The notes under the pieces were generated by a model that saw nothing but the letters and a program-made list of their open reading frames with translations, searched no databases and had not been told where the DNA came from. Shown in pieces: positions 37,917 through 50,235 of a DNA stretch of 64,000 nt. Every line of letters starts with the position of its first letter. Within the stretch, counting starts at the first letter, position 1. This stretch comes from Congeria kusceri (lineage: Eukaryota > Mollusca > Bivalvia > Myida > Dreissenidae), in the NCBI GenBank assembly GCA_027627225.1, contig JAPFQT010000080.1:124001-188000 (forward strand). Reading direction: 5' to 3'. A program made the translations under genes and the position numbers.

Positions 37917-40779
37917 AGATCTTTGAATGGAATGCCATATATTATAACGTTCGATATATATTTTAAATTAAAACAATATATTTCCGGCATATATCCTCTA
38001 ATATGTCTGATATTGGTTTTTATGACAAACGACATACCAACGACATATTATTATTGAACATATTAAGAATTTCAATCGTGTTCGTTTATTTTTAAGCGAT
38101 TCAAATTTCGGGAACAACGCACGTGCATTTGATCTTGACCACGTGCATGTGCTGATTCACAAATTATTTACTATACATTTAGAAACTTTACTCACAGCTT
38201 TACTGACTTCAAACAAGTAGGTTTGCTCCTAGAATTTGGTAGCTGAAGATGTTTCCAACACTTCTCCAAACATGGCAGCCAGTTGCGGAAATGACAGTGG
38301 GACAGGCGACAGGGCGTAGTCTCACTTTGGCCAAAACCATTTCAATGAGTGGGGATTTCAATATTTGTTTCTTTCCTCTCTGTCACCTAACTGTTCGATG
38401 TGTGCCTGTAACAATGTTTATTTATGGTCCATACGTATAAACACTATAATAAGAAATCGTGCATATGTTTATGAATAGTACTAACCAGATTTACAAGTAC
38501 CAGTGGTAAGCGATATCTTAAAATGAACGCGCGAGGAACCTGAAAACCCCCGCCAAGTGTAATCGTCTATTTGCATAATATTTATCCGCGACACTTGATT
38601 GAGTGACATACGGCAACCCAAATATATTTTGAACATGATATACTTGGGAGGTGCTAACAATGAGCCCAACTGGGTGACTGCGCTCCCTCTCATAAGTTCC
38701 TTGTTGCTGAAAAAATTACTTAAAAATAAATTCTAAATTATAACATGTGAAAGAAAATCGTGTTATTATGGAACTATTCGCGAGTGTGACGAATTTACCC
38801 ATCCAGTTGATCTATATTACACACAGTCACTGATTGCGCCTAAGGGCAAATATTTCTCCAAGAAAGTAATGTGTGCACAGTCGCATGCGTTAGGTAATAA
38901 AGCCCGTGTTTATTACGCATGAGTAAATAGCGTGAGCGTTGGTAAATTCTAGCAGATCTGCTCCAGCTATCGTCGAGTTAACATCGACACGAATATAGAA
39001 GGTATTTAGAATTATATTATTGATTAAACACTAGGGACTTTGGGTGCTCTGAGGCTGGCAATCCGCTTCTTGCGACATAATGGGCAATGCTAGCAGGATT
39101 CCTACCCCTCAATAGCCCGGGTCGCTAAAAATTGATAATATAAAAGTTCCATATCTACGTACCAAGACTCCAAATCTCTTCATAGGCTCTATACCCAGGG
39201 TACGAGGTCATATAGGAATATAACACCAAACACTCCTGTGTACCAGACCCGGAGTATTATAGTGTTTCATAACAAAGACTCGGGGTCAATACAATTTTCC
39301 AGACCACCTCAGGATATCGTAGCAAACTGGAAGTCGTGCTCGGGGTCATTGTATAATAATAGTAGTTAATTCTATTTAATTTACTGTTCCATACCAATCA
39401 TTGTCTACAATAAGCTAATCATAAAGCAAGGTAGCTTGAGGAAAATTATATATACATATTAGTTATATTATTCGTTCTATTGTTTAATTGTGTGAGCCAT
39501 ACTTGCAAACCCGAAGCTCGGGCGAAACGTTACACGAGTTTTAATCGCAATACTTAGTACAAAATGTGTTTATGAGCAGTATCTATTCATTAATTATAAC
39601 CGGACGATTCAAGAAATATCGGTTTTGATTAGTTCGGTCATGGATGGGTTTCTCCACAACTTCTCGTGCATTTTGCATAGGGGGTAAACTGGGTTTTTTC
39701 ATTTTTATCACTTGAGGGTTATTTGGTGAAGTATATATATTGATCTGATATGAATAATAATTATAACGAGAGCAATGAATCATCACTACGTCAACCATGT
39801 ATTTACAAATCAAATACAGTATAAAAACGACAAAAATCCATAAAAATCAAAACGCTAACGGCGTAGAAAGACTGTTGGCGAGAAAAGAAACAATAAAAGC
39901 AAAATCAAATATGAGAGTATTTTTTATCATATTATCGGAACATTTATTGAAGTTTGTCACATATCTGTTATATCATTACTACAAAACAAATATCGAAACG
40001 CATAACTATACATTCTACTTAAAATAAATTGGTATAAGCTGGTATTTTACCTAACTGAAGATGGAGATTCAGACCACGTTCATTTGCACATTCAAACTTA
40101 TATAGCGCGCGTCTAATCCAACGCTATTTATCTACGACATTCTCATCATTATGTTTTGTAATTCGTGGGAGGCAAATATTTTGTGTGCCAACTATTAATA
40201 GCAAACAGAGTTATATGCATACAAGTAGATCTACAAGGGGTAAAAATAGTCGATGAACCCATATGCAACAATCTCGCTTCTCAGCGCTGCTCAAAAATCG
40301 ATACTCCTCACCTAAAATTTACATTGATTTGATAGGGAGCGTTAAATATTATTTGCCGTAACTTCCGTATATTTTACTCTCAGAATAGTACTGACGGATT
40401 TGAAAAGAGAATTTATGCTCTTTAACATGGTACAATTTATTTTATTTTATTTTAAAATTTAGGCGGGAAAATTTGCACTTTTGTAACATCACCCTATTTC
40501 CTATAGAAATCAATAGACATTCATTATTTGCTTGTTCGTGTGGTGTGAATTTTTTTTAATTATGTAAAATTTTAGGCGGGGGAATTTAGGCTTTAATGAG
40601 GTACCTATAGTTTAAAATGCATTTCCGTGACTCAATACGGAAATAAACGAGCGTTGTCGAACGATACCGATTTGGTTCGTGGAACACAACCGTTCTAGCA
40701 GTATATGTTCCTCGCGGCGTTTATTGGGGGTAATAAACAGATAACAATCTTGGTATTCGTATCAAATACCTTATAATAT
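37917..40779. other. Unique AT-rich sequence, no gene supported
   Basis: Small open frames occur (for example 38249-38440, 39797-40027), but they lack family resemblance, splice sites or codon character. ACATGGCAGCCAG at about 38270 is promoter-like but unsupported. A few GTACC and CGGGGTC motifs recur at 39150-39350 without a clear period. Confidence 0.4.
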
Positions 40780-40784
40780 CAGAG

Positions 40785-40842
40785 GGGGTAATCACGTGAT
40801 GATCAAAAGGGAATCATAATGGCGACGTTCTTGCAGAAACAG
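40785..40842 (+). promoter_or_regulatory. E-box palindrome plus ATGGCG start context in the inverted repeat
   Basis: TCACGTGA (about 40792-40799) is followed by GGGAATCATAATGGCGACG. The 8 bp palindrome is a high-affinity bHLH-ZIP (E-box) site, and AAATGGCG resembles a YY1-type start element. The same arrangement is kept in all four terminal repeats of elements A and B. A promoter role is inference. Confidence 0.35.
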
Positions 40843-42029
40843 GTATTTTTTGCCTTTTTATACCCTTTAATAGTGTGCTTTAATAGTTTTATGCCATCCA
40901 CTTTCTAGCCATATCAGTTAGAAAGTATTTAACGTTTGTTTCGTGTATGTCCTCGCCCTAGATCTTGACTTGACTCGGTGCACATTTTCTAAGCGGGGGT
41001 TTCCTTGTAATTTGTGATCTTTCACTGGTTTCACGTAGGAAATCCCTCTCTCAGCATGAAGTTAGATACATTGCAAAAACAAAAATGTGTTCGGAATATG
41101 CTTTGACTGTTTATAAATGTGTTTTGCTAGTGTCGGACATGTCAAAATCTTTTTTTCAAGTTATACGCACACAAATGTTTTATGCTCTAAACGGGTCCCA
41201 CATCTGATATGATCGCAATGGGGTCCCGTTTTATGTCAGAAAACAGAGAAACTCATTTAAAGCTTTTCTAATCTAAATTGAAACTAGCAATCAGGCTATC
41301 TATAACAAGGACTAACTGTCCAATTCAAACCAAAGAAGAAAGTGCTGTTTTGTAACATGAAAGTCACCTTTGATATGTATGCCATTTCTTGTCATAATAC
41401 CGCATATACATACTTTTATAATTTAATTTGTTTTCAATTTTCCAGTGCTACATTGCATCCCCAGACGACAAGCAGTATTACTGTACACAGTCCTGTGGTA
41501 TGTAATTACTTGATTTTCTTCCATGTAGGTTCCATTATCCTCACCCTTCCTTTATGATACATCTTAGGATTAAATAAACAAACGTGTCAATGCTTTAAAA
41601 TATTTTTTTATTTCTTAAATAAATTTACATGTGTTTCTGTTTAAAAAGAATATAACATTAAACAAACAAGTATACATTAAAACGTGTTAAATCTGAAAAT
41701 CCGTATTATTTCAGAAGGGAAAAATGGCCTGTGTTAATATTTATGTTTATAATTTTAAGTTAACATTGTAATTGCTTTAAATATGTGAATTCAATGCAAT
41801 AAATTCGTATTTTATATTGCAGTGATTACACACAATAATGTGTCGATGATATGATTTTGTATTCTCTAATAGTATTTAGACAGAATTAACTTAGTTTGTA
41901 AACATGTGTTCAAGAGAAAACATAACACAGTTTGTAATATTCTATTTAGATTCTGGTATGCTTCAATCACCCTGGTGCAACATTGGGAAAGACCTTACAA
42001 GATGCGCTGTCTACTGCAAAGCTACATAG
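40819..42029 (+). CDS. Three-exon mini-gene for a six-cysteine peptide inside element A
   Basis: Exon 1 is 40819-40842 (MATFLQKQ, donor CAG|GTATTT, phase 0). Exon 2 is 41446-41497, after a TTTTCAATTTTCCAG acceptor, with donor TGTG|GTATGT (phase 0 to 1). It encodes CYIASPDDKQYYCTQSC. Exon 3 is 41950-42029, after CTATTTAG. It encodes DSGMLQSPWCNIGKDLTRC, then AVYCKAT and a TAG. All phases fit. AATAAA follows at about 42085. The ~51-residue product would have cysteines spaced C-x11-C-x3-C-x9-C-x8-C-x3-C, a disulfide-rich pattern. I do not recognise the family. This model has no signal peptide, so an extra 5' exon may be missing between 40843 and 41430. Element B has lost the exon 2 acceptor and all of exon 3. 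Confidence 0.45.
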
Positions 42030-43261
42030 CCACAAACTCATCTCTTATTCAAGATACTGCACAAATATAAGATGCCGGGTGTAAATAAAAGTTGTGAGAC
42101 TAAAAATTTAAAATGATGTGGTAAATCAAATGTCTCAAAAAGTAACAGAACAAATTGAAGATTAAAAGTACTCGCAATGCATTCTAAAGAATGATGTAAA
42201 ACTGTACGACAGAGTGATTTAAAGTGATCTATTAATTAATATGAATAAATTATAAATGTTGTCATGTATATTAGTCAGCTTTTATTTTTCTTTGTCTAAG
42301 TGAAAACATTATTTATCGCTCATTACTTACGCTTAAGGTATTAATAAAAAATATCCTCTACATACATGTATTTGAAGTAAACACATATTTAGCTGTTTGT
42401 AAAAGGAATGGTTGCATATTGTGTTTAAGCAATGTTGTATTTAAGCATTACTGTTGTCAACTTTGAATAGCTTCACTCTCATGGCATATTCTTAATAAGC
42501 ATTACATGTAGCATTATGTTTGATTGTTTTAATGTGTAATAAGTATGTCTTTTCAATGTCAGCTACTAATAAAACTATATCCATGTTGAAAAGGAATGAA
42601 ATTTTTTCAACGCTTTTATCGCTATTTTTTCAACGTTGATGAAATGACCCGTATTCGTTATTGACCAGTTGCGACTTGTCAATCAAGGACTGAGTTGACC
42701 AATTAACGGTTTATATTTCAGTGGTAAATAATAGCACATGGTTGCATAATGCAATCATATGACTTCAAATCCTTGGACAAACAACCTTCGACAAACAGAA
42801 AGGCGGAGCGTTCTTTGATTTTGCAACTGATCAATTCAACGTTGTTTCAACGTTGCTGTGCCTTCTCGGTTAAGTCATTGCTGACAAATATATTTTTTGC
42901 ATGGATATTTATACATTCAATGCTATCCAGATAACAAGATTATGCTGGAAGTTCAAGTAATTCACGCTCGTTATACACGTAAAGTCGATTCAAGCGCATC
43001 TATTATTACTATACGTTAATGAGGAATTAATATCTCGACCGTATATGGGTACCACTTTGACATTTTTATAATAGAATAATTGTAAAAACAAAAGACTATA
43101 TTTATAATAGAATAATTGTAAAAATAAAAGAATATATATATACTGATAGGGATTATAAATGTTGACTAGTGTTCAGTGTAATAACAACTAGATAGGCATC
43201 AATTATTCCTATATAATGATTCCTAAAAAAAGTTCAACATGATTTAAAATGCGAATTGATA

Positions 43262-44086
43262 AACAAAAGATGTTTGTAAAACATGTATGCCCCCCGACTT
43301 GCAGCCAAGTTGTGAATATGTGGAATTGTTAAGATTTTTTTTTAATATGCAATCCCAAGCGAGGTCTGGATATATGGTATCTATGTATGAAGTTTCATTA
43401 AAATATCTCGATGCATTCTCAAGTTATTGAGCGGAAACCGTTTTTCTATTTTTAGTAATGGTGACCTTGACTCCAACCACCCCATATGAAATCTCAGAGC
43501 GGTCTCAATATAAGGTATCTATCTATGAAGTTTCATTAAAATATCTCGATGCGTTCTCAAGTTATTGAACGGAAACCGTTTTTCTATTTTTAGCAACGGT
43601 GACCTTGACCCCACCCACCCCATATGCAATCCCAAGCGAGGTCTCGATATAAGGTATATATGTATGAAGTTTCATTAAAATATCTCGATGCGTTCTCAAG
43701 TTATTGTGCTGAAACCGTATTTTTTTATATTTTAGTAATGGTGACCTTGACCCCACCCACCCCATATGCAATCCCAGTCGAGGTCTCGATATAAGGTATC
43801 TATGTATAAAGTTTCATTAAAATATCTCGATGCGTTCTCAAGTTATTGAGCGGAAACAGTTTTTATATTTTTAGCAATGGTGACCTTGACCTGTTGACCT
43901 CAAAATTTATAGACGTCTTCCTTTCCTCCCAAGTAACCAGCATACCAACTTTCATGATCGTAGGTCAAAGCGTTCTCTCGATATCGTGCGGAAAGAAATG
44001 GTCTACAGACAGACCGACCATCCGACCGACCGACCGACGGACAGGTGCAAAGCAAGATACCTCCACTTCTTCAAAGGGGGGCATAA
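43262..44086 (+). mobile_element. Nested tandem-repeat element (~140 bp units) inserted in element A
   Basis: It starts with ACAAAAGATGTTTGTAAAAC and TATGCCCCCC (43286-43295) and ends with GGGGGGCATA (44076-44085), which are inverted matches. Between them are about four units with ATTAAAATATCTCGATGCGT, TCAAGTTATTGAGCGGAAAC and GGTGACCTTGAC. A short tail contains an ACCGACCGACC microsatellite. Element B lacks this block, so the insertion postdates the split of A and B. The unit family recurs in opposite orientation at 48976-50235. Confidence 0.8.
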
Positions 44087-45179
44087 TTAAGATTAAGAAA
44101 TGCCTGTTAATGCACCATACACTCAACATCTTCTTGCAAAGTATTGTTTGAAACACCTGTGCACTATAACCTTGTCATTGTCGAAAAAACAATTCCCACA
44201 ACACCTGTAAGGTGGGAGTGCTTTGTACCGCCTGACATAGCGGTTGTAGCCACTTCTTAACCTCAATTCTTGGCCACACTCGGATCACTGTCTGGCGGTT
44301 GTTTCCGTATCTGTCTCAAAATGAAAATAGCAAAAACATTACTTAATATAACACACACATGTCAAAATGCACTATTCAATGTTTATAATTTTATGACTTC
44401 AAAATTGAATGAAATCTTTCAAAACCGAGCAACATACAATTCCATCTTAGGAAGACATTTGATTGTCGCCAAACCAAATAAGGGTTTTACTAATGCCTAA
44501 CCATCCACTGATAAAGATATATTTGAGAAGGTGATTTTCCTTTTTTTTTGTTATCTATTAAACTTACCGTAGTTCTCTTTAATGAATGCGATCTAATGCA
44601 CATGAAATTAAGGTTAAATAAAGAGTGTTTACAGGAAATACATACATGTGTATGTCTTGTAATGGTTTGAACGTTAAAAGTTTAAAACTTTATCAGATAA
44701 GCTTCACATGAGGTTTTCCGAAATAAACGGGACCCCTTTTTGATCAAACCAGACGTGGGACCCATTTAGATCATACAACCATTTTGGTGCATACAACTTG
44801 AAAATACCAAACCCTTATAAAAACACCCAAAGAATACTCCTAGCACATTTTTAATATAACATTTTCTCTCATTTCATGCTGAGAGAGCTATTTCCCTAGT
44901 GAAACCCAGTAATGATCACAAATTACTTGGAAAACAGTCCCCGCTTAGAAAATTTCCACTGAGTAATGTCGAGATCTAGAGTAAAGACAGACACGAAATA
45001 ATCGCTTAACACTTTCTAACAAATTTGGCTGGAAATTGGGCGGAATTAAAAATTTTAAGCAAATAATTAAAGGGTATAAAAATGCATAAAATACCTGTTT
45101 TTGCAAGGACGTCGCCATGTTGATTCCCTTTTGATCATCACGTGATTACTCCCTCTGTAAAATGGGTAATAAACATTCC

Positions 45180-47389
45180 CAGACGGGGTAATCACGTGAT
45201 GATCAAAAGGGAATCAAAATGGCGACGTCCTTGCAGAAACCGGTAGTTTGTGCTTTTATTTACTCTATAATAGTGTGCTTAAATATTTTAATGCCGTTCA
45301 CTTTCTAGCCATATCAGTTAGAAACTATTTAACGTTTGTTTCGTGTATGTCCTCGCCCTAGATCTTGACTTTACTCGGTGCACATTTTCTAAGCGGGGAC
45401 TGTTTTCCTTGTAATTTGTGATCATTACCGGGTTTCACGTAGGAAATCCCTCTCTCAGCATGAAATTATATAAATTGCAAAAAACAAAAATGTATTCGGA
45501 CTATTCTTTGAATGTTTATAAATGTTTTTTGCTAGGGTCAGACATGTCAGAATTTTTTTTTCAAGTTGTACGCACCAAAAATGTTTTATGACCTAAACGG
45601 GTCCCACATTTGATATGATCACAATGGGGTCCCGTTTTAAGTCAGAAAACAGAGAAACTCATTTCACTGATCTAAATTGAAACTTGAAATCATGCTCTGG
45701 GCGAGGTATCTAATAACTAGGACGAGAACTGTCGAATCTAAACCAAATACGAAGCAAGTGCTCTTTTGTAACATGAAAGTAACATTTGATATGTATGTCA
45801 TTTCTTGTCATAATTCCGCATATACATAGAAACACAGTCCTGTGGGATGTAATGACTTGATTTGCTTCCATGTAGGTTCCATTATTGCCCGTCCTTTATG
45901 ACGCTTCTTAGGAACAAATAAACAAAAGTGTCAATGCTTTAAAATAAAAAATTTTCTATTTCTTAAATACATTTCTAGTGTTTCTGTTTGAAAATAAAAT
46001 CACATTACACAAACAAGTATAGATTAAAACGTGTTCAATCTAAAAAGCCATATTATTTCAGAAGGGAAAATGCTTGTGTTAATATTTGTGTTTATAATTG
46101 TAAGTTAAGATTTTAATTGCTTTAAATATAGGAATTCAATGCAATCAGTTTGTATTTTATATTGCAGTGACCACACATATACATTTTCCGATGATATGAA
46201 ATTGTATTCTCTAATAGTATTTAGACATAATTAACTTAGTTTGTAAACATTTGTTCAAAACATAAGACAAAATTTGTAATCGGGCTATTTATTAACCTCT
46301 CAATAATAATTCCTAAAACACTTCAACATGATTTTATATGCAAATTAATAGAAATTAAGATTAAGAAATGCCCGTTAATGCACCATACACTCAACATTGT
46401 CTTGCAAAGTATTGTTTGAAAAACCTGTGCACTAAAACCTTATCATTGTCGAAAAACGTTTTCCCACAACACCTGTAAGCCTAAATTCTTGGCCACACTC
46501 CGATCATAGTCTAGTAGCAATGGCGGTTGTTTCCGTATTTGTCTGAAAATGAAAATAGCATAAACATTATTTAATATAACAAACACATATCAAAATGCAC
46601 TATTCAATGATTATAATTTGATGACTTCAACATTGAATGAAATCTTTCAGTACCGAGCAAGATACAATTCCAACTTAGGAAGACATTTGAATGTCGCCAA
46701 ACCAACTAAGGATTTTATTAATGTCAAAACATCCACTGATGTAGATATATTTGAGGATTTCTTATTATTTTATATTTTCCTATTTAGCTTTGTTCTCTTT
46801 ACTGTATGCAATATAATGCCCATGAAATCTGGTTAAATAAAGAGTGTTTACAGGAAACACATACATGTGTAGGTCTAATAATGGTTTGAACGTTCAAAGT
46901 TTTAAACTTTACCAGATAAGCTTCAATTGAGGTTTTCCGAAATAAAACGGGACCCCTTTTTGATCAAGCCAGATGTGGGACCCATTAAGATCATAAAACT
47001 ATTTCGGTGCGTACAACTTTAAAAAAAAAAAAAAGACGTCTGCCCAATACCAAACCCTTATATAAACACCCAAAGAATACTCCTATCACATTTTTATTAT
47101 AATATTTTCTCTCATTTCATCCTCAGAGAGCGATTTCCTAAGTGAAACCCGGTATTGATCACAAATTCCATGGAAAACAGTCCCTGCTTAGAAAATGTGC
47201 GTCGAGTAATGTCGAGATCTAGAGTGAAGACAGACACGAAATAATGGCTAAACATTTTCTAACTGGAAAGTGGGCGGGATAAAAAATTTAGGCAAATAAT
47301 TAAATGGTATAAAAATTCATAAATACCTGTTTTTGCAAGGACGTCGCCATTTTGATTCCCTTTTGATCATCACGTGATTACCCCCTCTG
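45180..47389. mobile_element. Palindromic element B, 2.2 kb, deleted relative of element A
   Basis: It begins CAGACGGGGTAATCACGTGA and ends with the inverted partner CACGTGATTACCCCCTCTG. It is flanked on both sides by ATTCC (45175-45179 and 47390-47394), a good 5 bp target duplication. The interior is colinear with A. It lacks 71 bp over the acceptor and most of exon 2 (remnant at about 45830-45850), about 1.25 kb including exon 3, and the nested insertion. Both terminal repeats retain ATGGCGACGTCCTTGCA; the left one has CCGGTA where the others have the CAGGTA donor. It is non-autonomous. Confidence 0.8.
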
Positions 47390-47394
47390 ATTCC

Positions 47395-47940
47395 TGACTC
47401 AACAAATTCCCTTCTCAACAAATGACCTTTACATGAGTCGGCAATAACGAGATGAATAGGTGAATTAGATTTTTTCTACTAGGCTCTCCTCGTGTCCCAA
47501 AAAAAATTCATTCATTAATGAATTAGGACATCGCATAACGTACATTTTTATTTTCTTCCGTGATTCAGTCATAATTTGATCTTCAATGATCCTACATTGA
47601 AACATAAGTTTTCCCACCATGTCAAGTTCTAATCAAATTCATTATTGTAATGATAACCTTTAGAAAATTAGACTTATTACTTTCGCGTACTGATGAATCT
47701 GATAAATAAAACTAAAGTTGTTTCGGCTCAGCTGTCTAAGATCACTTTTGATCTAGATTTTTTGTAAATGTGTACCAATGAGTAATTGTACAGCTAGAGA
47801 TTTGGCGCGAGAAGTTAATTATGCAGTGGTAAAATTGAATATCATTATTCTATTGGGCAAATTTTCTTGCGCGGGAGAATTTTACGGCATGCAAACTTAC
47901 AACACTAGTTTAATGTCTACCAATAATTTATTCATACGTT
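47395..47940. other. AT-rich spacer, nothing assigned
   Basis: No gene or repeat is recognised before the satellite that starts at about 47945. Confidence 0.4.
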
Positions 47941-47944
47941 TTAT

Positions 47945-48975
47945 TAAGAACACGGTCCCTAGGTCCGAGGTCAAGGTCACAATTCAAGTTCAATGGTCAA
48001 ATAAAGGAAATCAATCCATGACACTTTGTCCGGAGCATAACTTTGTCTAGCATGGATGGATTTTCAATTAACTTGGCAGAAGTGATAAGCATGATGAGAC
48101 GGATTGTCGTGCGCAAGAAGCAGGTGCCTATGTTCAGGTCAAGTTCACAATTCAAGGTCAAAGGACAAATATAAAAGATCAATACTTACCACTTTGTCCG
48201 GAGCATATCTTCGTCCAGCATGGATGGATTTTCAAATAGCTAGGCAGAAGTGACATGCATGGTGAGACAGAGTATCACGCACAAGAACCAGGTCCCTAGG
48301 TCCAAGGTCAAGGTCAAATATCAAGGTCAAAAGTCAAATTTAAGAAATAAATCCTTATTACCTTGTCCGGAGCATATCTTTTTCCAGCATGGATGGATTT
48401 TCAAATAACTCGGCAGAAGTGATAAGCACGATCAGACAGAGTGTAACGCGCAAGAACCAGGTTCCTAGGTCCAAGGTCAAGGTCACAATTCAAGGTCAAA
48501 TATAAAAGATCAATCCTTACTACTTTGTCCTGAGCATATTTTTGTCCAGCATGGATGGATTTTCAAATTACTTGGCAGAAGTGACAAGCATGGTGAGACG
48601 GAGTGTCGCGTTTAAGAACCAGGTCCCTAGGTCCAAGGTCAAGGTCACATATCAAGGACAAACGTCAAATTTAAGAAATCAATCCTTAACACTTTGTCCG
48701 GAGCATACCTTTGCCCAGTATGGATGGATTTTTTGATAACTTGGCAGAAGTGATAAGCATGATGAGGTGGCGTGTCATGCGCAAGAACCAGGTCCCTAGG
48801 TCCACGGTCAAGGTCACAATTCAATGTCAAATGTCAAATTTAAGAAAACAATCCTTACCACTTTGTCCGGAGCATATCTTTGTCTTTCAAATAACTTGGC
48901 GGAAGTGAAAAGCATGGTGAGTCGGCTTGTCCCGTGCAAGAACCAGGTCCCTAGGTTCAAGGTCAAGGTCACAAT
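47945..48975 (+). repeat. Satellite, about seven units of 155-170 bp
   Basis: Each unit has AAGAACCAGGTCCCTAGGTC, CAAGGTCAAGGTCACA, ACTTTGTCCGGAGCATATCT and AGCATGGATGGATTTTC with CTTGGCAGAAGTGA. CCCTAGG-type anchors fall at about 47957, 48294, 48464, 48625, 48794 and 48949. The open frames across it are not conserved between units. Confidence 0.9.
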
Positions 48976-50235
48976 TCAATTCGTTTCCGCTCTCTAACTT
49001 AAGAACGTATTGAGATATTTTAATGAAACTTCATACATAGATACCTTATGTTGAGACCTCGCATGGGATTGCATATGAGGTGGGTGGGGTCAAGGTCACT
49101 GTTACTAAAAATAGAAAAACGGTTTCCGCTCAATAACTTTTGAACGCATTAAGATATTTTAATGAAACTTTATACGTAGATACCTTATGTTGAGTCCTCG
49201 CCCGGGATTGCATTTGGGGGGGGGTAGGGTCAAGGTCAAGGTCACTGTTACAAAAAATAGGAAAACGGTTTCCGCTCTTGAGAACGCATTGATATATTTA
49301 AAATGAAACTTTAAACATAAATATCTTATATCGAGACCTCATTTGGGATTGCATATGGGGTGAGCGTGATCAAGGTCACTGATACTAAAAATAGAAAAAC
49401 AGTTTCTGCTCAATAAATTGAAAACGCATTGAGATATTTTAATGAAACTTCATGCATAGATACCTTATATCGAGACCTCACTTGGGATTGCATATGGGGT
49501 AGGTGGGGTCAAGGTCACCATTAGTACAAAATAGAACAACAGTTTCTGCGAAAAAAAAATTGAGAATGCATTGAGATATTTTAATGAAACTTCATACCTA
49601 GATACCTTATATCGAAACCTCGCTTGGGATTGCATATGGGGTGGGTGGGGGGAGGGTCAAGGTCACCGTAACTAAAATAAAAAAATGGTTTCCGCTCAAT
49701 AAATTGAGAACACATTTAGATATTTTAATGAAATCTTATATGTAGAAACCTTATATCTAGACCTCGCTTGCGATTGCATATGGGGTGGGTGGGGTCAAGG
49801 CCAATGTCAACGTTACTAAAAATATATAAATTTTTTCCGCTCAATAAATTGAAAACACATTGAGATATTTTAATGAAACGTCATATGTTGATACCTCATA
49901 TTGAGACCTCGCTTGGGATTGCATATGGGTGGTTGGGGTCAAGGTCACCATTAAGGTATATAAACTTTATATAAACGTATATAACTAACAATACCTAGAG
50001 AACGAATTGTGATATTTTAATGAAACATTATTATGTAGGTACCTTATATCTAGATCTCGCTTGCGTTTGCATATGGGGTGGGTGGGGTCAAGGTCTTCAT
50101 TACTAAAAGTAAATAAAAACAGTTTCCACTCAATAACTTAAGAACTTATCTAGATATTTTAATAAAACTTCATATGTAGATACATGTCCATTATTTTGAG
50201 ACGTCGCTTTAGATTGCAAGGTCAAGATAACCATG
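48976..50235 (-). repeat. Satellite, about nine units of 140-147 bp, inverted relative to 43262-44086
   Basis: GAGATATTTTAATGAAACTT recurs at intervals of about 140-147 bp from about 49012 to 50155. Each is followed by GATACCTTATAT.GAGACCTC, GGGATTGCATATGGGGT and GGGTCAAGGTCAC. The units are the reverse complement of those nested in element A, so the same family occurs here in the opposite orientation. Confidence 0.9.

Larger units (their letters stand above)
40780..45157. mobile_element. Palindromic element A, 4.4 kb, ~0.4 kb terminal inverted repeats, carrying a small spliced gene
   Basis: The left end CAGAGGGGGTAATCACGTGA (40780) is mirrored at the right end, where 45157 read backwards gives CAGAGGGAGTAATCACGTGA. 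Similarity extends inwards for several hundred bases, including the AAATGGCGACG mini-exon, a CCTCGCCCTAGATCT-like block, AAGCGGGG, TCTCAGCATGAA and ACGGGTCCCAC motifs. Inside are the cysteine-rich exons (40819-42029), a nested repeat element (43262-44086), and a 3' half resembling 46340-46900 of element B. No transposase is seen. No matching target duplication is evident (left AATAT, right TAAAA). Only 22 bp separate it from element B. Confidence 0.75.

Noticed and set aside
38249..38440. 63-codon frame near an ACATGGCAGCC motif
   Set aside because: No splice site, family resemblance or downstream exon. It could be chance.
41446..42029. Assigning the six-cysteine peptide to a named defensin or toxin family
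   Set aside because: The spacing ends in C-x3-C rather than the C-x-C of CS-alpha-beta peptides, and no diagnostic motif is visible. Left unnamed.
44270..44500. 76-codon frame in element A and its relative at 46618-46836
   Set aside because: The two align as DNA, but the frames diverge in start, end and reading. No sign of a conserved protein.
43562..49200. Short frames inside the 140-170 bp satellites
   Set aside because: Not conserved from unit to unit; simple by-products of the repeats.
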